Source: an uncultured Selenomonas sp. (GTDB lineage: Bacteria > Bacillota > Negativicutes > Selenomonadales > Selenomonadaceae). Taken from it: DNA of 5,541 bases. Location of the stretch: the NCBI GenBank assembly GCA_947097535.1, contig CAMURM010000130.1:1-5541 (forward strand), given 5' to 3'. A model generated the notes under the pieces. That model was not told where the DNA came from and made no database searches. It worked only from the letters and a program-made list of their open reading frames with translations. Position numbers and translations under genes: made by a program. Below, in pieces: positions 1 to 5,333 of the stretch (position 1 is its first letter; every line of letters begins with the position of its first letter).

Positions 1-110
1 TAGAGGGCGATGAACGTGGCAAGGAGCAGCGTCATGAGGTCGGAGTAAGGCAGAAGCCAGGCCTCGCCCGCTTCTTCCTCGTGCGGTGCATGCCGCTTCT
101 TTCTCGCCAT
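1..110 (-). CDS. motB: Flagellar stator protein MotB, N-terminal fragment (cut by window edge)
   Basis: MotB pairs with MotA to form the ion-conducting stator that drives flagellar rotation; its C-terminal OmpA-like domain, not present here, anchors it to peptidoglycan. The first 36 codons are visible. They give a short basic and acidic cytoplasmic tail (MARKKRHAPHEEE), then AWLLPYSDLMTLLLATFIAL, the start of the single transmembrane helix. Asp24 in the PYSDLMTLLL motif sits where the essential ion-binding Asp of MotB is found (Asp24 in Bacillus subtilis, Asp32 in E. coli). An AAGGAGG ribosome binding site at 119-125 lies 8 bases before the ATG and inside the end of motA. Only 3 bases separate the motA stop from this start, so the two genes are co-transcribed and probably translationally coupled. 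The rest lies outside the window, and whether protons or sodium is used cannot be told. Confidence 0.93.
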   Translation of the reverse strand, partial: MARKKRHAPHEEEAGEAWLLPYSDLMTLLLATFIAL

Positions 111-113
111 GCC

Positions 114-890
114 TTACGCCTCCTTCTTCAATGCTTCGCGCTCCGACTGCGGGATGAAGACCATGAGCTTCGCTTCGATCGCCGTTGGCGAATCGCCCGC
201 CTGCAGGGACAGGATGCCCTCGACGATCATGCGCTTCTGACCGATCTCAGAATCCGACATGATCTTGAGCTTGTTCGCCCACGGAAGCCACAGAACGTAC
301 GCCGTGTAGATACCGAGAATCGTCGCAACGAAAGCAGCCGCGATGGCGTGACCGACGACGTTGACGTCCGACAGGTTACTCAGAGCCGCGATCAGACCGA
401 TAACGGCACCGAGAACACCGAGCGTAGGCGCGTAGGTGCCCGCCTGCATGAGCATTAGACGACCGAGCGAGTGGCGTTCCTGCATGACGGAAATCTCAGC
501 GTCGAGCACGTCGCTGACGAAGTCCGGATCCATGCCGTCGATGACCATGCTCAGCCCCGTCTTGAAGAACGGGTCAGAAATGTCCTCGACGCGGCTTTCC
601 AGCGCCAAGATGCCTTCACGACGCGCAATCTGCGAAAGCTCGATAAAGAGCTGCAGAAGCTCACCCTTCTGATGCGAAGGCGGCGCCTGGAACGTCATCT
701 TGATCAGGCGCGGCAGAGTCTTCATTTCGTCCATGCGGAAAGCCGTGAACAGACAGGCCACCGTACCCAGAATGATGATCATGAACGCCGCCGGGTTGTT
801 CAAGGAACTGATTGGCGCTCCCTTCAAGATCATACCGCCGAAGATGGCGACGATTCCTGAGATCAGACCGATTAGCGTTGATTTTTCCAA
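114..890 (-). CDS. motA: Flagellar stator protein MotA
   Basis: MotA is the membrane subunit of the stator: it surrounds the MotB helix and pushes on FliG of the rotor. With the TTG start at 890 the protein is 258 residues, normal for the family. Hydrophobic segments lie near residues 4-22, 33-51, 150-170 and 183-204, with the large cytoplasmic domain between the second and third. Arg90 and Glu98 in ARREGILALE fall at the positions of the rotor-contacting Arg90 and Glu98 of E. coli MotA. Pro155 (YAPTLG) and Pro203 (LWLPWANKL) match the two conserved prolines (173 and 222 in E. coli). I chose the TTG because GAGGGGG at 897-903 is 6 bases upstream and the N-terminus (LEKSTLIGLISGIVAIFGG) aligns with other MotA proteins. 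An in-frame ATG at 959 would add 23 atypical basic residues. It is followed by motB and preceded by a long leader. Confidence 0.96.
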   Translation of the reverse strand: MEKSTLIGLISGIVAIFGGMILKGAPISSLNNPAAFMIIILGTVACLFTAFRMDEMKTLPRLIKMTFQAPPSHQKGELLQLFIELSQIARREGILALESRVEDISDPFFKTGLSMVIDGMDPDFVSDVLDAEISVMQERHSLGRLMLMQAGTYAPTLGVLGAVIGLIAALSNLSDVNVVGHAIAAAFVATILGIYTAYVLWLPWANKLKIMSDSEIGQKRMIVEGILSLQAGDSPTAIEAKLMVFIPQSEREALKKEA

Positions 891-896
891 AAAAAT

Positions 897-903
897 CCCC
901 CTC
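897..903 (-). promoter_or_regulatory. Ribosome binding site that selects the TTG start of motA
   Basis: On the minus strand this reads GAGGGGG, followed by A, a run of seven T and GG; the TTG start codon uses the last two T of the run. The spacing of 6 bases is close to ideal. The competing in-frame ATG at 959 has GGAGG only 4 bases upstream, which is short, and both lie in or beside a 6-bp stem (955-960 with 975-980). Confidence 0.75.
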
Positions 904-907
904 TTCC

Positions 908-1039
908 CTAATGCCAGAGGCGTAAGATGCCTCCTGCAACGCCGCCTGCCCACTTGCATCCAGCCTCCGCAAATGATGCAGATGTTTTTACGGCGTCTTC
1001 ATCCTTGCCTGCAGCCGACTTCGTCAGCCGCTCGGGCAT
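908..1039 (-). CDS. Possible small ORF (43 aa) just upstream of motA
   Basis: An open frame from ATG at 1039 to TAG at 908-910 encodes 43 residues, beginning MPERLTKSAAGKDEDAVK and ending GGVAGGILRLWH. It ends 17 bases before the motA TTG, and the motA ribosome binding site lies in that gap, an operon-like arrangement. Against it: its own ribosome binding site is poor (AAGG about 9 bases upstream), codon ends are mixed compared with the GC-rich endings of motA, and the start codon lies inside a perfect hairpin (1034-1050). I do not recognise the sequence. The region may simply be non-coding leader RNA, and chance is a fair explanation for an ORF this short. Confidence 0.2.
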   Translation of the reverse strand: MPERLTKSAAGKDEDAVKTSASFAEAGCKWAGGVAGGILRLWH

Positions 1040-1050
1040 CCCGGATGCCC
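1011..1050 (-). other. Two tandem stem-loops in the motA leader
   Basis: In minus-strand order the first hairpin is GGGCAUC-CGG-GAUGCCC (1050 to 1034), seven perfect pairs with a 3-base loop. After a 2-base GA linker comes GCGGCUGAC-GAA-GUCGGCUGC (1031 to 1011), nine pairs including two G-U. The second is broken by two A-C mismatches on the plus strand, so a functional RNA would be read in the motA direction. No T run follows, so it is not an intrinsic terminator. The two helices are close enough to stack. Confidence 0.5.
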
Positions 1051-1133
1051 TTCATCTCGCACAAAGTCCCGCTCGACCCATTGTTCGGTCATCACCGTCG
1101 GGGCTTCATGACGAAAGCTCAGATTACAGTCCG

Positions 1134-1172
1134 TTATCTACCATATATCGAAACAAACTCAAAAAAAATTCA
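1134..1172 (-). promoter_or_regulatory. Weak candidate flagellar (sigma-28-like) promoter for motAB
   Basis: Around 1143-1150 the minus strand reads TTCGATAT, six of eight matches to the sigma-28 -10 consensus GCCGATAT. Fifteen bases upstream is GAAT, which matches only two of four bases of the TAAA -35 consensus. The same stretch could be read as a poor housekeeping promoter (TTGAGT, 16 bases, TAGATA). Motility genes often use sigma-28, which is why it is noted, but the match is marginal. Confidence 0.18.
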
Positions 1173-1328
1173 TTATCCTCCTGAGGACTTTGCCACTATT
1201 TTTCCTTGAACTTCCGTCCTTATGGCAACAATACCATCCCTTACAGTCTACACCAGATAAGAGCCGCTGTAAAGAAACATTTTAAATAAATACATTTGGA
1301 TTTTAATCACGAAAAATAAATTTTCCTT

Positions 1329-1337
1329 ATTGTATCA
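1329..1337 (-). promoter_or_regulatory. Leftward extended -10 element, candidate motAB promoter
   Basis: The left arm of the inverted repeat reads TGATACAAT on the minus strand, an extended -10 with one deviation from TATAAT. No good -35 is visible. If used, the transcript would begin near 1322 and carry a leader of about 430 bases to the motA start. It overlaps the upstream region of the lysR promoter, so the two could not easily be occupied by RNA polymerase together. It could instead be only the mirror image of an operator arm. Confidence 0.35.
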
Positions 1338-1354
1338 TAGATGATTTTGAAGTA

Positions 1355-1363
1355 TGATATAAT
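1355..1363 (+). promoter_or_regulatory. Extended -10 promoter of lysR
   Basis: TGATATAAT is a perfect extended -10 element (TGn followed by the consensus TATAAT). There is no good -35 box at 17 bases (TCATAG), as is common for extended -10 promoters. Transcription would start near 1370, about 45 bases before the lysR ATG. That start lies downstream of the ATG at 1341, so the longer reading of LysR is excluded if this promoter is the one used. Confidence 0.65.
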
Positions 1364-1415
1364 CAATAAAAATAATTCACCTTTATGGACGATAGGGAAT
1401 GGATGGCGATCAAGT

Positions 1416-2297
1416 ATGGAACTAAGACAGCTCGAATATTTTCAAATGGCAAGCCGCTTGAAAAACATCACGCGCGCTGCCGAAAGACTTCGCGTCTCGC
1501 AGCCGAACATCACCGTCGCGATCAAGAAGCTCGAAGCGGAGCTCGGCATACAGCTCTTCGACCGCAGCCAGAAGCAGCTGTCACTGACGCCCGAGGGCGC
1601 TGTATTTCTGACCCGCATCGAGCTCGCCCTGCGCAACATCCAGGACGCCGTGCTTGAAGTCAACGACTACAAGCAGCTGCAAAAAGGCACGATCAAGATC
1701 GGCATCCCGTCGATGATCGGCGCCTATCTCTTCCCCAAGATCTTTTCGAGCTTCCAGCGCAAGTATTCGCACCTCGACGTCTACCTCTATGAGGAAGGCT
1801 CGATGCGCATACGCGAGCAGCTCGAGCGCGACGAGCTCGACTTCGGCATCGTCATCCTGTCGAATGCGGCGGCGAGCCTGCAGACCCTGCCCATGGCGAA
1901 GAGTCAGATCGTCGCCTGCCTGCCGCTCCAGCATCCTCTCGCCAAGAAGAAGTCGATCTCCCTGCACGACATCGAGGATGTGAGCCTCATCATGCTCAAG
2001 GATGGCTCCTTCCTCAGAAAGCTCATGCTCGATACCTTCAAGCAGGAGAGCATCGCCCCCGACATCGTCCTCGAATCGAACCAGATCGAGACGATCAAGG
2101 GGCTCATCGCGAGCGGCGCCGGCATCGCCTTTTTGCTCGACTTCATCGTCGAGGAGACGCCCGGCATCGTCACACTTCCCTTCGACAAGCCCGTCTTCGT
2201 CGACGTCGGGCTCGCGTGGAAGAAAGATCGCTACGTCTCCAAGGCGGCGCAGGCGTTCATCGACTTCTGCCAGAACACGCTGAAAAAAGAAAAATAG
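1416..2297 (+). CDS. LysR-type transcriptional regulator
   Basis: A DNA-binding regulator of 293 residues, the usual LysR length. The N-terminal winged helix-turn-helix is clear: MELRQLEYFQ starts the domain, residues about 18-37 form the HTH with the typical RAAERLRVSQPNIT pattern, followed by IKKLEAELGIQLFDRS and LTPEG. Residues about 88-290 form the effector-binding domain, beginning GTIKIGIPSMIGAYLFPKI. The ATG at 1416 fits the family N-terminus; an in-frame ATG at 1341 lies upstream of the predicted transcription start and is rejected. The ribosome binding site is weak (GGATGG at 1401-1406). The gene is divergent from motAB, has an inverted repeat over its promoter, and is separated from dapL by a terminator. 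The effector and targets cannot be read from sequence; autoregulation and control of the divergent genes are the simplest guesses. Confidence 0.95.
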   Translation: MELRQLEYFQMASRLKNITRAAERLRVSQPNITVAIKKLEAELGIQLFDRSQKQLSLTPEGAVFLTRIELALRNIQDAVLEVNDYKQLQKGTIKIGIPSMIGAYLFPKIFSSFQRKYSHLDVYLYEEGSMRIREQLERDELDFGIVILSNAAASLQTLPMAKSQIVACLPLQHPLAKKKSISLHDIEDVSLIMLKDGSFLRKLMLDTFKQESIAPDIVLESNQIETIKGLIASGAGIAFLLDFIVEETPGIVTLPFDKPVFVDVGLAWKKDRYVSKAAQAFIDFCQNTLKKEK

Positions 2298-2307
2298 CAT
2301 ATCATGG

Positions 2308-2340
2308 ACGACCGCTCTCCTTAGGGCGGTCGTTTTTGTT
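2308..2340 (+). terminator. Intrinsic terminator of lysR
   Basis: ACGACCGC at 2308-2315 pairs with GCGGTCGT at 2326-2333; one G-U and one G-C pair continue inward to a 6-base loop (TCCTTA). The stem runs straight into TTTTTGTT. It lies 10 bases after the lysR stop and separates lysR from the dapL operon. Confidence 0.9.
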
Positions 2341-2352
2341 GCGAAAAAATCC

Positions 2353-2382
2353 TATGGGAATCTGCGGAAAATGTGCTACAAT
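2353..2382 (+). promoter_or_regulatory. Extended -10 promoter of the dapL operon
   Basis: TGCTACAAT at 2374-2382 is an extended -10 element with one deviation from consensus. The best -35 at 17 bases is ATGGGA (2354-2359), a 3 of 6 match. Transcription would start near 2389, leaving a leader of about 63 bases, which is too short for a lysine riboswitch. No operator-like dyad is obvious beyond the 8-bp palindrome GGCGCGCC at 2398-2405, which may be chance. Confidence 0.55.
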
Positions 2383-2451
2383 GATAGCCGTAAAAGAGGC
2401 GCGCCGAGACATACCCGCCCACCTTGCAAAAGCATCTCAGGAGGAATCACC

Positions 2452-3681
2452 ATGGCTTACATCAACGAAAACTATCTGAAGCTCCCCGGCAGCTATCTCT
2501 TCCGCGAAATCGCGCACCGCGTCGCAGAATATAAGGAAAAGCACCCCGCAGCCGACGTCATCTCGCTCGGCATCGGCGACGTGACGCAGCCGCTCGCGCC
2601 CGCCTCCATCGCCGCCATGCACAAGGCGGTCGACGAGATGGCGCAGGCTTCGACGTTCCGCGGCTACGGCCCCGAGCAGGGCTACGGCTTCCTCATCGAA
2701 AAAATCATCGAAAACAACTTCCACGGCCTCGGCATCGAGCCCGACGAAGTCTTCATCTCCGACGGCGCCAAGAGCGACTGCGGCAACATCCAGGAAATCT
2801 TCAGCGAAAAGGCGAAGATCGCCATCACCGACCCCGTCTACCCCGTCTACCTCGATACGAACGTCATGGCGGGACGCACGGGAGCCCTGCAGGAAAACGG
2901 CCACTTCGAAGGCGTCGTCTACCTGCCCTGCACGGCGGAAAACGGCTTTTCGCCCGAGCTGCCGACAGAGCACGTCGACATCATCTACCTCTGCTCGCCG
3001 AACAACCCGACGGGCGTGGCGATGACGCGCGAAGCCCTCGCAAAGTGGGTCGCCTACGCGCGCGAGAACGAGTCCGTCATCCTCTTCGACGCCGCCTATC
3101 AAGCCTTCATCACGGAGGAAGGGCTGCCGCGCTCCATCTTCGAGATCGAGGGCGCGAAGGACGTCGCCATCGAATTCCGCTCCTTCTCGAAGACAGCGGG
3201 CTTCACGGGCACGCGCTGCGGCTACATCGTGCTGCCCAAGAGCGTGCAGGGAAAGAGCGCCGACGGCACGAAGAAGAGCCTCAACCCGCTGTGGAACCGC
3301 CGCCACACGACGAAGTACAACGGCACCTCCTACATCATACAGCGCGGCGCCGAAGCCATCTTCACGCCCGCAGGCAAGAAGGAAACGGCGGCGACCATCG
3401 CCTACTACCTCGAAAATGCGCGCCTCATCCGCGAGGGGATCGAAGCGATCGGCATCACGGCATACGGCGGCGTGAACGCGCCCTACATCTGGCTCAAGGT
3501 GCCGCACGGACTCTCCTCGTGGGACTTTTTCGACAGGCTGCTGGCGGACGCAAACATCGTCGGCACGCCGGGCGCGGGCTTCGGTCCGTGCGGCGAAGGC
3601 TACTTCCGCCTCACGGCGTTCGGCGAGCGCGAGAACACGAAGCGCGCCGTCGAGCGCCTCAGGGAAAAGCTGAAATTCTGA
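2452..3681 (+). CDS. dapL: LL-diaminopimelate aminotransferase
   Basis: A cytoplasmic PLP enzyme that converts tetrahydrodipicolinate and glutamate to LL-2,6-diaminopimelate and 2-oxoglutarate in one step, replacing the acylated DapD/DapC/DapE route to meso-DAP and lysine. The 409-residue length matches the family. It is a fold type I class I/II aminotransferase. VISLGIGDVTQPL lies near residue 40 and GYGPEQGYGFLIEKI near 75, both typical of DapL. SPNNPTG spans 182-188. DAAY (Asp213, Tyr216) contacts the PLP ring, SFSK gives the Schiff-base Lys247, TGTRCGY gives the phosphate-binding Arg255, and YFRLT gives the substrate-carboxylate Arg386. All key residues are present. AGGAGG at 2439-2444, 7 bases upstream, fixes the ATG at 2452 over an in-frame ATG at 2371, which lies upstream of the predicted transcription start. 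A DUF815 ATPase gene follows in the same operon. Confidence 0.96.
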   Translation: MAYINENYLKLPGSYLFREIAHRVAEYKEKHPAADVISLGIGDVTQPLAPASIAAMHKAVDEMAQASTFRGYGPEQGYGFLIEKIIENNFHGLGIEPDEVFISDGAKSDCGNIQEIFSEKAKIAITDPVYPVYLDTNVMAGRTGALQENGHFEGVVYLPCTAENGFSPELPTEHVDIIYLCSPNNPTGVAMTREALAKWVAYARENESVILFDAAYQAFITEEGLPRSIFEIEGAKDVAIEFRSFSKTAGFTGTRCGYIVLPKSVQGKSADGTKKSLNPLWNRRHTTKYNGTSYIIQRGAEAIFTPAGKKETAATIAYYLENARLIREGIEAIGITAYGGVNAPYIWLKVPHGLSSWDFFDRLLADANIVGTPGAGFGPCGEGYFRLTAFGERENTKRAVERLREKLKF

Positions 3682-3696
3682 CGGGAGGCGAAAGCT

Positions 3697-4938
3697 ATGC
3701 TCAAACCGCGCCTGCAGGAGCTCTGCATCTGCCGCCCCATCTTAGAGGACGCGCTCATCAAGGACTTCCTGCGCTTCCTGGAAAATCCCGAAGACGTCTC
3801 CTTCGCCTACAGCTTTGCGGCAGGGCTCATCGAAAAGGCAGAAACTCTGGGGCTTTCCGGCAATATCCTGCGCGCCTGCTTTCTCCATGTACTCTCCCAT
3901 ACGGAGAACACCTTCGCGCGCACCGTCGAGGAGGCGCGCGGCCATGTCGGCAGGAGCCTGGAGCGTGCCTTCGTGCGCGATATGGAAATCCTCGCGGACA
4001 TCTTCCACGAGCCGCCGAGCACGATGCTGCCACTCGACCTCCTCGACGACTACGAGCCGACGGCAAGGCAAGCGACGGAGGCGCGCAGCTTCCTCGAAGA
4101 GCGCATCGAAAAGGCATCTTCGCCGGAGGCAGCCGCCCGTGCCTTCCTCGACTTTTATCAGCGCTACGGCTACGGCGAGCTCTCGACCTGTCCGGCTTTC
4201 TGCTGGAACGAAAAAGAGCACGCACTCCGAGGCATCGAACACTTCGAGGCGCTCTCCCTCGCCGATATCGTCGGCTACGAGCGCCAGAAGAAGCAGCTTA
4301 CGGACAACACGGAAGCCTTCCTCAAGGGGCTTCCCGCCAACAACGTCCTCCTGATCGGTGCGCGCGGCACGGGAAAGTCCTCCTCCGTCAAGGCGCTCGC
4401 CCGCGAATACTACGGGCAGGGACTGCGGCTCGTGCAGCTCACGAAATCGCAGCTCGGCGAACTGCCGCGCATCCTCGCGGCGCTTCGGAAGTTTCCGTCC
4501 AAGCACTTCCTCCTCTTTTTTGACGACCTCTCGTTCGAGGAGTTCGAGACGGAATATAAGTATCTGAAATCCGCCATCGAGGGCGGCGTCGAAGCGCGCC
4601 CCGAAAACGTGCTCATCTGCGCGACCTCCAACCGCCGCCACCTCATCAAGGAAAGGTGGCGCGACCGCGATCAGGCGCAGGACGAGCTATACCGGCAGGA
4701 CAGCATGAACGAGACGATCTCGCTTTCCGACCGCTTCGGGCTCGTCATCACCTTCCTCGCGCCCGACCAGGAGCAGTACCTGGCGATCATCGCCCACTAC
4801 CTTGAAAAGGAGGGCGTCCGCCTCGCACCCGAGGAACTTCGCATCCTCGCGCACCGCTGGGAGCTTGAGCACTCGGGACGCAGCGGCCGCACGGCGCAGC
4901 AGTTCGCAGTGCACTACCTCGGACAGATGAAGCGATAA
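3697..4938 (+). CDS. DUF815-family AAA+-like ATPase
   Basis: A cytoplasmic P-loop ATPase of 413 residues. Its function is not established for the family (DUF815, PF05673). Residues about 190-413 are the ATPase core: GYERQKKQL leads in, Walker A is GARGTGKSS at 221-229 (Lys227), Walker B is LLFFDDLSF at 272-280 (Asp276, Asp277), and sensor 1 is CATSNRRHL with Asn312. LSDRFGL gives a candidate arginine finger (Arg346), and the C-terminal GRSGRTAQQF is the conserved family ending, probably sensor 2. All ATPase motifs are intact. The first 180 or so residues are mostly helical by composition and are an extension I cannot assign; shorter DUF815 proteins lack it. GGGAGG at 3683-3688 is 8 bases before the ATG, and 15 bases separate it from dapL, so they are co-transcribed. 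A role linked to cell-wall or lysine metabolism is only suggested by that. Confidence 0.9.
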   Translation: MLKPRLQELCICRPILEDALIKDFLRFLENPEDVSFAYSFAAGLIEKAETLGLSGNILRACFLHVLSHTENTFARTVEEARGHVGRSLERAFVRDMEILADIFHEPPSTMLPLDLLDDYEPTARQATEARSFLEERIEKASSPEAAARAFLDFYQRYGYGELSTCPAFCWNEKEHALRGIEHFEALSLADIVGYERQKKQLTDNTEAFLKGLPANNVLLIGARGTGKSSSVKALAREYYGQGLRLVQLTKSQLGELPRILAALRKFPSKHFLLFFDDLSFEEFETEYKYLKSAIEGGVEARPENVLICATSNRRHLIKERWRDRDQAQDELYRQDSMNETISLSDRFGLVITFLAPDQEQYLAIIAHYLEKEGVRLAPEELRILAHRWELEHSGRSGRTAQQFAVHYLGQMKR

Positions 4939-4978
4939 AAAATTCCCCTCGCTCTCAAAGGAGTGAGGGGGATTTTTC
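4937..4978. terminator. Bidirectional intrinsic terminator between converging genes
   Basis: AATTCCCCTCGCTC at 4941-4954 pairs with GAGTGAGGGGGATT at 4961-4974 over 14 positions (two G-U), with the 6-base loop TCAAAG. On the plus strand it ends in TTTTTC and stops the dapL operon, whose last stop codon is immediately before it. On the minus strand the A run at 4937-4942 becomes a T run, so it can also stop the small secreted-protein gene ending at 5017. Confidence 0.92.
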
Positions 4979-5016
4979 TGCCCTGTGGACTTGACAGGCT
5001 CTGCTCTTCACTCTAC

Positions 5017-5301
5017 TTACCTGCGTCTGTAGGTGCAGTAGCCGTTCTCGTCGCAGTAGACATCATCGTCGCTATAGTCGTCCTCGTAACAGTAGCCGTT
5101 CTCGTAGCAATAAGCGCCGCGCCGATCGTCGTCGCTGTAGTACCTGCCGCAGTAACCGCGCCGATTGCTGTCACCGTAGTAGCCGCCGCAGCAATTATAG
5201 CGCTGTACGCCCGTCGCCTCGTCCGCAGACGACGCCGCAAAAACAGGAATTGCACTTACCGCGAGCATCGCAAAGAGAGCGGCACAAAGCATCTTCTTCA
5301 T
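5017..5301 (-). CDS. Small secreted Cys/Tyr-rich repeat protein, unknown function
   Basis: A 94-residue exported protein I do not recognise. Residues 1-22 are a signal peptide (MKK, then a hydrophobic stretch ending SAIPVFA), with cleavage likely after Ala22 or Ala23. There is no lipobox. The mature part of about 72 residues holds 7 Cys and 14 Tyr with acidic clusters (SDDD, EDDYSDDD), paired Arg and an RRR end. The motif YC-Y/D-ENGYC occurs twice, at 64-71 and 82-89, 18 residues apart. An earlier ATG at 5310 touches the ribosome binding site (AAGGAG, 5311-5316), so the ATG at 5301, 9 bases away, is chosen. It has its own promoter and the shared terminator. Regular Cys spacing suggests disulphides or metal binding, and the Tyr content suggests surface or cross-linking roles; both are guesses. 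Confidence 0.85.
   Translation of the reverse strand: MKKMLCAALFAMLAVSAIPVFAASSADEATGVQRYNCCGGYYGDSNRRGYCGRYYSDDDRRGAYCYENGYCYEDDYSDDDVYCDENGYCTYRRR
5036..5109 (-). repeat. Two 20-base direct repeats inside the Cys/Tyr-rich gene
   Basis: Bases 5036-5055 and 5090-5109 match at 19 of 20 positions (plus-strand CAGTAGCCGTTCTCGT, then C or A, then GCA). They are offset by 54 bases, exactly 18 codons, and encode the repeated ENGYC motif. In-frame spacing and near identity at DNA level suggest a fairly recent internal duplication or unequal crossing-over. Confidence 0.85.
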
Positions 5302-5333
5302 ACAAAACATCTCCTTTCCTCATTGGTAATATC

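Larger units (their letters stand above)
904..1322 (-). promoter_or_regulatory. Long, structured putative leader of motAB
   Basis: This 525-base gap between motA and lysR (891-1415) has no convincing gene. Read as minus-strand RNA it can fold into several local stems: 1267-1274 with 1239-1246 (8 bp, one G-U), 1222-1228 with 1190-1196 (7 bp, one G-U) enclosing a 4-bp hairpin with a GGAA loop (1209-1220), a tandem pair at 1034-1050 and 1011-1031, 975-980 with 955-960 (6 bp), and 929-933 with 917-921 (5 bp). Several wobble pairs on this strand would be A-C mismatches on the other, which favours minus-strand transcription. The 5' end given assumes the leftward extended -10 at 1329-1337 is used. 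I looked for c-di-GMP, TPP and fluoride riboswitch cores and saw none, so its function is unknown. Confidence 0.4.
1329..1363. promoter_or_regulatory. 11-bp inverted repeat between lysR and motA, candidate LysR operator
   Basis: ATTGTATCATA at 1329-1339 and TATGATATAAT at 1353-1363 are reverse complements at 10 of 11 positions, separated by 13 bases, so their centres are 24 bases apart; the perfect 7-bp cores are 20 bases apart, two helical turns. LysR-type regulators usually bind dyads of this sort in the gap between their own gene and a divergent target, and repress their own gene from there. The right arm covers the -10 box of the lysR promoter, which fits autoregulation. That this LysR protein binds here is inference from position and symmetry. 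Confidence 0.55.

Noticed and set aside
700..1209. 169-codon plus-strand frame overlapping the motA start and leader
   Set aside because: Half of it is antisense to motA; the rest covers the leader with no ribosome binding site or recognisable domain.
904..1274. c-di-GMP, TPP or fluoride riboswitch in the motA leader
   Set aside because: Considered because such switches can precede motility or housekeeping genes, but none of the conserved core sequences I know is present.
1341..1415. Upstream in-frame ATG extending LysR by 25 residues
   Set aside because: It lies before the predicted transcription start and would add residues ahead of the canonical LysR N-terminus.
1581..2300. 239-codon minus-strand frame opposite lysR
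   Set aside because: Shadow of lysR, charged and low-complexity, and it would read through the lysR stop region without its own signals.
2389..2451. Lysine riboswitch (L-box) before dapL
   Set aside because: The leader is only about 63 bases and lacks the L-box structure.
2437..3507. 356-codon minus-strand frame opposite dapL
   Set aside because: It is antisense to a gene with all active-site motifs; composition is Asp/Arg/Val-rich shadow coding with no domain.
3045..4523. 492-codon open frame on the plus strand spanning dapL and the ATPase gene
   Set aside because: It is out of frame with both well-supported genes and encodes an Arg-, His- and Ala-rich sequence typical of GC-rich shadow frames, with no ribosome binding site.
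3742..4641. 299-codon minus-strand frame opposite the ATPase gene
   Set aside because: Antisense shadow produced by GC-rich third positions; no recognisable motif or start signal.
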